DNA of 44,899 nucleotides from Anaeromyces robustus (Eukaryota > Neocallimastigomycota > Neocallimastigomycetes > Neocallimastigales > Neocallimastigaceae). The position numbers and the translations under genes are program-made. This document shows, in pieces, positions 1 through 10,531 of this stretch (positions are counted from its first letter, which is position 1; every line of letters starts with the position of its first letter). The DNA lies in assembly GCA_002104895.1 (NCBI GenBank), contig MCFG01000485.1, positions 1 to 44,899 on the forward strand. The letters run 5' to 3'. The notes below the pieces were generated by a model that saw only the letters and a program-made list of their open reading frames with translations, was not told the origin of the DNA and did not search any database.

Positions 1-1388
1 TTTTTTGAAGAAATAATGATATAATAAATAACAATTTCTTTTTTTATTATTCATTTTCTATATATTTATATTTCATTTTAATTATAAATAGTACCTTCAT
101 TTTTTTTTTCTTCATATTTTTTTTTTTTTTTTTACTATCATTATTATATTCATTTTATCATTTTATATCATTTTATAGTATATATATATATATATATTTA
201 TGTGAGAGAAATATTATTTAAATAATAATAATTATTATTATTATTATTTATTATTATATATTGATTCAAGAAAGAAAGAAAAAAAAAGTATAATTTTTTT
301 TTATATAACCTCTACAATTATTTTTTCTACATATTAAGTAAAATTAATTACTGACCGTCAGTATTAAACTTTATAAACTTGGATAAAAAAATATTTTTTT
401 TTTTTTTTGTGATAAAGAAAAATTTTTTTTAGACTAAAAGAAGAGAATACAATTCCATGTTTTTTATTTATTATAAATAGTTATTAATATATTTTAAAAA
501 CTATAACATAAATTTTATATATAAAGAAAAAATATAATAAATTTCTGAAATAATTATAATTTCAGTGTAGGATACTATTCGGATTTCATTCCTCTCTAAA
601 TAGTAAAATAATATAAAATAAAGAAGTAACATCTAAAATTAAAGATAGTGTGGTGTCCACTAAACTCTCTCCCTCGGGTAATTATCATCATTTCTAGTAA
701 AAGAAGATGACTCCAAAGGCCCTGTGATTGAAATAATATCCCAATTCAAGATATTATTATTATATCTTATCAATTATTTCACTATGTCTGGTATTTTCAT
801 GATAATATAAATATTTTATATCTCTTAAAACAATATTATTCATTTACTTTATCCCTCCATGAACTTAATTTTATAAAACTAAGTATATCCACTTAATTAT
901 ATGAATAATTATTTATATACATATATATCCTTTTTTTATATAATTATTACTTTCTTTAATTTAATTTATAAAATAGTTTCTTTAATTCTATTAATTATTA
1001 GAATTAATAGCTATATAAATGGATATATATATATATAAAAAATAAATTATTTGAATTATATTCCTTTTTTGGTTTATAAATGTATATGAAAATAATAATA
1101 AAAAAGATTAAAAAAAAAAAAAAAAGAATACAACACAAAAAATACAACAAAAAATATCTAAAAAACATGGAAAAGTAAAAAGTTTTTTTTTTTTTTTTTA
1201 TGTGATATATATTTATTTTAATTTATTTTTCTTAAATAATAATACATATAAGTTGCGATTTTTTTTTTTTATTTTTTTTTATATAATCTTAAATAAGTTG
1301 GGTTATTAAAAAAAAAAATCTAAAATAAAAATTCTATAATATTGATATAATTGGAAAAAATAAAAATAATACATAATATTTTTTCATG

Positions 1389-1420
<32 letters not shown>

Positions 1421-2166
1421 TAGATATTGATATTGAAATTATTTAAATATTTAACTATTATATATATATATATATAAATCTTTATAATTTATATATATAT
1501 TTATATATTTATATTTGTTTTAATTTAATTGAATTAATAAATAATACGTTTTAAAATAATCGCTAATTATTAAAAATTTATTATTAATATTTCCTTTTTT
1601 TTTTCTTTTTTTTTAGTTTTTTTTTTAGTTTTTTGTTTTGTTTTTTGTTTTTTGTTTTTGTTAAAATTCTTTTTAATTTGTTCATTTTACTTTTGTTTTG
1701 TTTTTGCTTTTTGCTTTTTGTTTTTTAATACTTTAAAAATCCTTTAATTATTTTCTTTTCTCTTTTTTTTAATAATTTTATATAAAATATTATTATTATT
1801 ATTATAAAATTTAAAATTTTATAATAGTAATAATAATGAAAAAAAAAAAACTAAAAAAAAAAAAAAAATTTTAAAGAAAATATAATAAAATAAATTTATA
1901 ATAATATTCTTTTCTTTCTTTCTTTTTTTATATTTTCTGATATATATATATATTTATAATATTTTCATTGTATATAAAATAAAATGACCCAATAAACATT
2001 TAAAAAATTAGTATATCAATATAAAAAAAATAACTTTTTTTTTTTTTTTTATTGTTATTTAATTTATATTGATGGAAATTTCTTTAAAAAAAAAGAATCA
2101 AAAATTTTTTTTTAAAACTAAATTTATTAAAAAAATTCTAAAAATTTTAATAAATTTATATTAATT
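1..2166. other. A+T-rich intergenic spacer
   Basis: Almost pure A/T with many T and A runs; the longest is about 30 T near 1388-1417. No open frame with recognisable coding sequence on either strand. It holds a dispersed repeat copy (431-706), listed separately, and an isolated 15-nt odd palindrome at 349-363 (arms TACTGAC / GTCAGTA around one C). The sequence just right of the repeat (about 707-800) is also less A+T-rich and probably belongs to the same element. The right end is the 3' flank of the ammonium transporter gene, so its mRNA end should lie here; no poly(A) signal could be singled out. Confidence 0.8.
431..706. repeat. Dispersed repeat, copy A (unclassified)
   Basis: Two blocks match the segment at 41936-42407 in the same orientation. 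Block 1 (431-495) begins AGACTAAAAGAAGAGAATAC and runs through a shared TTATAAATA motif. Block 2 (about 602-706) holds the shared core GTGGTGTCCACTAAACTC and ends in TAAAAGAAG. Between the blocks the copies cannot be aligned by eye. Here the sequence goes on after TAAAAGAAG into ATGACTCC and about 90 more bases of similar composition; in the other copy that point is occupied by the tail of a LINE. The element type is unknown; it could be a terminal repeat, a small non-autonomous element or a relic. Confidence 0.6.
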
Positions 2167-3552
2167 TTAAATGTTAGAAGCAGAGGCAGTAATATCACTA
2201 TCTTTTTCTTTAACAATTGGAAGATTGTTATTAATATTAACAGCAGAAGCCATATTCATTAAATCAGCTTGAGTATAAGAAACATAATCATAAGCAACTT
2301 CACCCATTTCAGATTGATCAATACCATAAACTTCAGCTTCACGTTCAACACGAATACTTAAACCTGGAATAAGATCCATAAGTTTAAGAAGAATATAAGT
2401 TATACAAAAACTCCAAAAGAAACCGGCAACACATCCTATAAATTGATATAATAATTGATCCCATGAACCATCTAACCAACCACCTTGAGCCTTATAAGAA
2501 TAACCACCATCTAAATCTTGAACATATTTTTGAGCAAAAATACCAGTTAAAAGATTACCAGTAATACCACCAATACAATGGACACCAAATACATCAAGAG
2601 CATCATCAATACCAATTTTACTCTTAATTTTAATACCAAAATTACAAACGGTAGCAGTAATTAAACCAATAGCAGCAGCTGGACATGGAGAAACAAAACC
2701 AGCACCAGGAGTAATACCAACTAAACCAGCAACAGCACCAGAACAAAAACCAAGAGCAGAAAGCTTTTTTTCACGATGATAATCAATAAGTACCCAAGTA
2801 ATACCACCAACAGCAGTAGATAAATTAGTAGTTAAAAAGGCCATACCAGCACGAGCATTAGCACCTAAAGCAGAACCAGCATTAAAACCAAACCAACCAA
2901 ACCATAATAAAGCAGTACCTAAAAAGACATTAGAAAGATTATGAGGTTTAAATTTTTCTTTACCTAAACCTTGACGTTTACCTAAAACAAGAGAATAAGC
3001 TAAACCAGCAGCACCAGAAGCAATATGGACAGGTGTACCACCAGCAAAATCAAGAGAACCTAATTTTCTTAACCAACCATTTTCAGACCAAGACCAATAA
3101 GCAATTGGATCATAAACAATAGTAGTCCAAATAAAAATGAAAATAATTGTTGGAAGAACTCTCATACGTTCAGCTGGACCACCAAAAATAAGACCAGCAG
3201 TAATAATAGCAAACATCATTTGGAAAATAGAGAAAACAGAAATAGGTAAAGTAGGAACAATAGGTAAGAAATCTTTTGGACCAACCATATGATGACCAAA
3301 AGCATATTTAAAATCACCAATAATAGGATTACCAGAAGTTTCACTGAAAGTTAAAGAAAAACCAAATAACCACCATTGAACAGAAACAACAGCAATAGCA
3401 AGGAAACAAACCATAATTAAAGAAAGAGCAGATTTAGATCTTGCCATACCAGAATAGAAATAACCAAGACCTGGAGTCATAATCCAAACTAAACCAGCAC
3501 AAATGATCATAAATCCAACATCACCAGCATTAAATTCAACTTCTTCAGCCAT
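2167..3552 (-). CDS. Ammonium transporter, Amt/MEP family
   Basis: A 461-residue polytopic membrane protein, the usual length for fungal ammonium permeases. It should import ammonium across the plasma membrane for nitrogen assimilation. Eleven hydrophobic segments can be traced from about residue 13 to 392. The family signature DFAGGTPVHIASG (168-180) carries the first pore histidine, H176; VFGVHCIGG (321-329) carries the second, H325. Q111 and F114 in FQMMFA correspond to the outer phenylalanine gate region, and WFGFNAGSALG (220-230) is another conserved block. The cytosolic tail keeps the conserved GL-R-E-E-GID-SE-GE pattern (397-418) and then ends in a variable N/S-rich stretch. A histidine at the first site, not glutamate, is the MEP2/Amt-like state; fungal MEP1/MEP3 carry Glu. 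This is only a hint of a transceptor role. The start lies in an A-rich leader (AAAACAAAA before ATG). No intron is needed. The neighbours are unrelated. Confidence 0.96.
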   Translation of the reverse strand: MAEEVEFNAGDVGFMIICAGLVWIMTPGLGYFYSGMARSKSALSLIMVCFLAIAVVSVQWWLFGFSLTFSETSGNPIIGDFKYAFGHHMVGPKDFLPIVPTLPISVFSIFQMMFAIITAGLIFGGPAERMRVLPTIIFIFIWTTIVYDPIAYWSWSENGWLRKLGSLDFAGGTPVHIASGAAGLAYSLVLGKRQGLGKEKFKPHNLSNVFLGTALLWFGWFGFNAGSALGANARAGMAFLTTNLSTAVGGITWVLIDYHREKKLSALGFCSGAVAGLVGITPGAGFVSPCPAAAIGLITATVCNFGIKIKSKIGIDDALDVFGVHCIGGITGNLLTGIFAQKYVQDLDGGYSYKAQGGWLDGSWDQLLYQFIGCVAGFFWSFCITYILLKLMDLIPGLSIRVEREAEVYGIDQSEMGEVAYDYVSYTQADLMNMASAVNINNNLPIVKEKDSDITASASNI

Positions 3553-3610
3553 TTTTGTTTTATTTTTGTTTAATATAAAAAGAAAAAGAAAATTATTATA
3601 AATATATTAT

Positions 3611-3662
3611 TATTTGTTATTTATTTGTTATTTGTTATTTGTTATTTGTTATTTGTTATTTA
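3611..3662. repeat. Heptanucleotide TTATTTG microsatellite
   Basis: About seven units of TTATTTG, one of them interrupted, lying 60-110 bp upstream of the ammonium transporter start codon, in its promoter or 5'-UTR region. Confidence 0.85.
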
Positions 3663-4838
3663 TGATTTATTATTTTTTATTTTGTTTTGTTTTGTTTGTT
3701 AATTTATATTATTTTTATATTATTTTTATTTTTTTAATTTTTTATTTTTTATTAAATAATTTGTATTTATAGAATTTTAATTTATTATTATTTTTTTTAT
3801 TATTATTTCTATATAATAAAACAGTTTTAATGTTTTATTTTTATTATTTTTTTTATTTGGTATATAATATTTTATTATAAAATTAATAATAAAATATTTT
3901 TTTTATTTATTATTTACTATTTATTTATTAAATATTAATTAATTAAATAATGATGAATAAAAAAAAAAAAAAAGAGAACTTTTTTCCTCATTTTTATATT
4001 TTTTTTTTTTAAAAAAAAAAATCCGTAATTTTGATCAGATCAAATTAAAAGAATTATTAAATCAGTAAAAAATAAAAAAGTTTAATTATTGACTTAGCAA
4101 TTATTTTTTATTTTTTATTTTTTATTGATAAAGAAAAAAAGTTAGTATTATTCTTAATTATTATTTTATTCTGTTGTTATTATTGTTATTATTGTTAATT
4201 ATCTATCAAATATTTAAAAATTTTAATTTATTATATTATATTATATTATAAGTATGAAGAACAATAATAAATGAATAAAATAAATAATTGAATAAATAAA
4301 TAATAAATAATAAATGAATAATTGAATAAATAAATAAATAATTTATTATTAACGTAATTATAATATAATAATAATAATTGTTATTATTATTATTTTTTAT
4401 CATTCTAAAAAAAATTCTTGATTTTTTTTTTTTTAATTTTCATTATCTTTTTTTAAAATTGTTTAGTTTTAATTTTTTTTTATCAAATTTAATATAATAT
4501 TATAATTATTATAATTAAAAAATATTATAAAATATTAAAAAAAAAACATTTAATATAATATAATAAAATATAAATATAATATAATAAATATACAGAATTT
4601 AAATTATTATTCTTATTTATTATAAAATATAAAATATTATAAAGTATTATTATTATTTAATTAAAGTATTATTATTTAAATTCTAATACGTTACATTTTA
4701 TTAAAATATAATTTTCTTTTTTTTTTTTTTTTTGATAAAAAACATTTTGATAAATCTTTTCTCTTTGTTTTAATAAATTAATATTAATTTTAATATATAA
4801 TAATTAAATAATTATTATTAAATAATTAATGATACAAA

Positions 4839-5161
<323 letters not shown>

Positions 5162-8100
5162 ATTATAAATGCAAAATACATTACATATGATATGATTACA
5201 TTATGATTACATTATGTAATACATTTATTTTTTTTTTTTTTGATAAAAAAATTTTGTTATACTTTTTTAATTATTTTCTAAAATTTTATTGGTCAATAAT
5301 AGAAAATAATGCATTTTATACATTTTATTAAAAATACGTTTTTTCTTTTTTCTATCTTTTTTTTTTAACAGTATCAAAAAAAATAAAAAAATAAATAAAT
5401 AAATTAAATTTAATTTAATTTTAATATAAGTATATATATTATATTATAATCATAATATATTACCAATAAATAACGAACCTTAAAAAAAAACTTTTTGAAA
5501 AATTGTTATCTTTTGAAAATTAAAATAGTGTAACAACAGCGGAAAAACTTTTGATTAATTTTTTTTATGTTTTTTTAATTTAAATCATAATTAAAAAATA
5601 AAATAAAATAAAAAAAGAATTTAAATTTTTCTAATCTAAAAAGATAAAAAAAAAAAGAAAGGAAAAAAGGAAGAAAAGAAAGAAAGAAAGAAAAAAATAT
5701 CACAGATGATTTTATTATTTATTATTTATTATTTTATTTATTATTATTTTTTAAAATAACACAAAATGCAAAATAATGAAAAAAAAAATATCAAAAACTC
5801 AATGTTTATGTTAATATTTATATTAATAGTAACATTTTAAAAGATAAAAAGTATTTCTTTAGTTATTAATGAATTATTTTTTTAAAAAAAAATTACTATA
5901 TAAATAAAGAATTATTTCATAATTTTCTTTTAATTTTTCATTACGAATTGTTATAATTTATTTAAAATTTCATAGTTTTTTTTTTTTTTAATATTCTGTA
6001 TTTCTTATAATCTATTTGTAATTTTAATTTTAATTTCATTTATTTTTTTATTTTATTTTTGATAATAAAAAATATTTTATTTTATTTGATTTTTATTGTC
6101 GATCCTCCATAATCAATAACTAATAACTAATTATTTTTTAGTTTTATTTACAATAACAGAAATAAAAAAAAAAAAAAAGAACAATAAAAAAATATATAAA
6201 AAAATGAATAATACTAAGAAAAAAAAAAGTTTAAATAATATAATAAAAATTAATGGAAAATAAAATAAAATATAATATTTTATAATATTTAATTCTTATT
6301 TATTAAATATTAAATATTAAATATTAAGTAATTATTATTAATATTTTTTTTATTTTCATAATTTTTTTTGATAAAGAATGATGTCACATTCATTTTTAAT
6401 TTTTATTTTTTTTTTTTTACAGAAGAATTAAAACTTTTTTTTGAATTTTTTGATGTTTTTTTTTTTTTGAATTATTTGAATTTTGTAAATTATTTTTCTT
6501 TTATACACAATTTAATTAATCATTATTAAATTATTAATTATTAATTATTATTAAATTAATTAATACTAAAAAATAAAACTTTTTTTTATTTTTATTTTTA
6601 TTTAAATCATTAAATAAATAATCATTAAATAATCAAATTACTTTTTTTTTTTGTTTTTTTTTGTTTTTTGTTTTTTGCTTTTTTTCTTTCTGCTTTTTTT
6701 TAATAATCAAATTTTTTATATTAATAATGATCACATGACTTTTGATAACAGAAATTTTAATTAAATTAAAAAAATTTTTCTAATCTCTAAAAAAGAATGA
6801 AATTTTGTCAAAAAATTTTTTTTTTTTTTAGATAAACCATACAATAATATAAGAATTAAAGTAAAAATAAAATAAAAAAAAGTTGATTATTCTATTTTAT
6901 ATCAATATACAAAATTTCTTTTATTTTATTTTAATTATTTATTATTATTTATTATTTATTATTATTACTTTAATTATTAATATCTATAATTTAATACTTT
7001 TACTATTAACTATATTTTATTTTATTTTAATTATTATTTTTTTAATTACTTAAAAAATAAAAATAAAATAATTTATAATATAATTTATAATATAATATAA
7101 ATAAATTCTTTCTGTCTATTGTAATTAATAAAATAATTAGTTTAATGTTATTTTATTTTATAATAATGAATTATAAAAAAATATTATAAATTATGAATTA
7201 TTATAAATTATTAATTATTAATTATTAATAATAATTATTATTAAAAAATGATAAATGATAAATAATAAATAATAAATAATGATAATGATAAATGATAGTA
7301 ATGATGATAAATGATGGTAATGATGGTGATGCTGATGGTGATGATGATGATGATCCCCCTTTTTGAATATTAAATAATAAAAAAAATTATTAATACTTAT
7401 TATTGCTTTTTTTTCATTATTATTATTTAGTTTTAGTAAAAAAAAAAAAAAGTAATAATAATAATAAAAATATAAAAAATTATGATGATGAGGTTGTGAT
7501 AACCATAATTTTAAAATATCCATATCAATATTAAAATTAAAAAAAAAATATTAAAATATTAAATTTTAAATATAAATATAAATAATATAATTATAAATAT
7601 AAATACTTTCAATAAATTATAATATAATAAAATATAAATAAAATATAAATATAAATATATGCATGTATTATAAATGCTTATAAATAACATACAATTATTA
7701 TTTTTTTTTCTACAATCTTTTTACAATCTTACATTACAATATTACAATATAATATTATAATGTATTTCTTTTTATTTTTTATTTTAAAATAAAAAATAAT
7801 AATAATATTATTATTAATAATAATAAATAAAAAAATATATTATTAATATATTAATGAGTTAAGATAAATATAATATTATTTAATTTATAATAAATCAACT
7901 ATTAAAAATACAAATAAGGAAAAAAAAAAAAAAAAAGTGGATAAATTTTTTTTATTAATTATTAAATTATTAAATATTGATTATTGATTAATGATTACTA
8001 ATTTATTATTAAGTATTAAGTATTAAGTATTTATTATTTATTATTAATAGTTTTATTATCATTATCATTTTTACATTTTTACATTTTTACATTTTAATTA

Positions 8101-8610
8101 TAATAATTTATAACAATAACGTAATTTGTATTAGAATATAAATATCTTTTCTATTCAATTATGATTATATCTTTTTTTTTTTACTTTTACTTTTACTTTT
8201 ATAAAAATAGTTTTTTACTTTTTACTTTTTGCTTTTTTTTTAATTTTACATTAAACCTAAATTAAGTTTCTCCATTTTTAACAATAAAATAATTACCCAA
8301 GACTTTTTTTTTCTATTATTTACAATATTATTAAAACCTTTTTCAAGATCAATATAGGTATAAATTTATTAGATTTCCATATATTCGATTTTTTTTTTTT
8401 TTTTTTCAAAATAAAAAAATAATTTTTGGTATTTGGATCTTTTTTTTAATGAAATGAAAAAAATATAATTAATAGAAATATATATATATTTATTATTAGA
8501 AAAAGAATTTCAAGCTTTTAAATTTTGAATAAATTTTTTCTACTTATATGGTATAAAAAAAAGAAATATTATGTCCAATATTAATTTTTTTTTTTTTCTT
8601 TTTTAAGTAA

Positions 8611-8684
8611 ATTGAATTTCTTGTTGACCATCAATAGGAATAAGTAGCACAATTTGTTCCATAAACTGTTAAAGTTAAAGTTAT
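8611..8684 (-). pseudogene. Decayed fragment of an AmyE-type alpha-amylase gene
   Basis: Read on the minus strand, 8648-8611 closely matches the amylase gene at 12049-12013: about 32 of 37 aligned bases agree, with one inserted base here. The amylase encodes ATYSINGQEDIEF at this place (residues 490-502). The fragment gives ATYSY and then, in another frame, IDGQQEIQF. The preceding bases (8684-8649) read ITLTLTVYGTNC, which fits the beta-strand DVTLIAKNLNK of the same domain. No start codon, catalytic region or flanking domain is visible, so this is a remnant of a duplicated or older amylase gene, not a working gene. It lies downstream of the intact amylase, on the same strand. Confidence 0.6.
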
Positions 8685-9674
8685 TCAAGAAAATAAAAAT
8701 TATTATAAACTAGAATGGAAAAATTTAATTTTTATTGAAATAATAATAATAATAAAATATATATACATAGCATTGTATATATAGTTTATCATAATAATCA
8801 TATTATATCATAGTTAATATATAAATTATGTTCATATTAAATATAACCAAGTTATTAATAATGTTATATGAACATTTTTATTATAATCTTATAATAAATT
8901 AAATATAACTTTCTTATTATATTATATTATTTTTTTAAGACTAAAAACCTACTATAAGTTATAGTTATGATTAAATAAAAAAAATTAATATAATTTAATA
9001 TATATATTAAATATTTTTTTTTTGTAATTTTTTTAACTTGTATATTAATCTGTTATATAAAAAGAATTTCTTTTTATTTCAATATTTATATTATATATAT
9101 ATTATTATTACAAATTATACTAAAAAACTATTTTTAATTATTGTGATTAATTTTACTTTTTTAATTTGAAACAAAAAAAAAAAAAAAAAAGGAATTATTA
9201 ATGAAATAAACCGTTATTAGACATATTTAATAACGTTTTAATATTTATATATAGTATATTATATACAAAAACTTTAAATTTTACTATATTTTTATATTTT
9301 ATATTACTATTCATTTGTATAACCAACAGTAAAAAAATTAAATTAGTTATCTCTTTATAAAATATTATTTTAAGCTATTTAAAAGATTTTATAATTTTAA
9401 TAATGATAGCATAACTTTCGAGAAAAGAATAAAAATCATTAACCTAAAAATTTTTTTTAAAAGTACACACAACATATTTGTATAAAAAATTCCATTTATA
9501 AATGTAAATTTTTATAGTAATCACACTTAAATAATCCCTAAATACTTGAAAAAAAAAAATATTTTTAATAATTCATTATATCATACATTAAATGTATAAA
9601 AAAAATTAGTATATTATATATATATAAATCAATGATTATATATAATAACCTACTTATTTTTTTATTAAATTTTT

Positions 9675-9705
<31 letters not shown>

Positions 9706-10359
9706 TTATTAATTATTAATATTTTCATTTTTTTTATATAATTTTTTTTTAAATTACTTATATATTAATGATGAAAATTAATTAATGATTATATAACTAA
9801 TGAATTTTTTTTTTCTTTTTTTTTTTAAAAAAATTGTATAAAAAAAAAAATTGTATTATAAAAAAAAATAATTTTTGAATTATTAAACTTGTAATAATTA
9901 TTGATTATTTTTTTTTTTAAAATTATTATTATAAGAATGATTAGATTAATTCTGTTTTTTTTACTTGTTTTTTTTTTTTCTCTTCTTTTTTTTTAATATT
10001 AAAGATAAGCTTATTTATCTTTAAATTAATAAAAAAAAACATAACTTTTCCTTTTTTTTTTTTCTTATTTATTTTATGTTATTACTTTTTTAAATTGCTC
10101 TAATATTTTTATTATTTTTTTTTCATTTGTTGTTCTTTCTTTCTTTTTTCTTTTGTTTTTTTTTTTTTTTTTTTTTTTTTCTTTTATTTTTACATTTTAT
10201 TTAGTTTTATTCTTGCTTTTATCTTTCATTTTATTTTATATTTTATATTTTATATAAAAATATATAATATAATCTTGCTTTGTATTTACAAATTTATTTA
10301 TATTTATATTGATAAAATTTATTTAAAAATATATTATTTATAATATAATGATATAATGA

Positions 10360-10437
10360 TATATTCATATATTCATATATTCATATATTCATATATTCAT
10401 ATATTTATATATTGATATATTCATATATTCATATATT
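10360..10437. repeat. ATATTCAT tandem repeat
   Basis: About nine to ten units of the octamer ATATTCAT with two variant units, 95-170 bp downstream of the amylase stop codon. Confidence 0.85.
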
Positions 10438-10531
10438 TAAATAATATAGATGAATGAATGGGAAAAATAAAAAAAAAAATTTTTTTTTTTTTTTTTTAAA
10501 TATTACCTTCAATAATTTTTTTCAAATATTA

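Noticed and set aside
7218-7523. Minus-strand frame of 101 codons with poly-His, poly-Tyr and poly-Ile
   Set aside because: Built from GAT/ATT triplet microsatellites; only the first dozen residues (MDILKLWLSQPH) are non-repetitive.
8262-8376. Possible second amylase fragment on the minus strand (GNYFIVKNGE, resembling GNLFTVTNGK of the GH13 C domain)
   Set aside because: Only about two thirds of bases agree over 33 positions, and the order relative to the fragment at 8611-8684 is reversed compared with the intact gene. Chance cannot be excluded.
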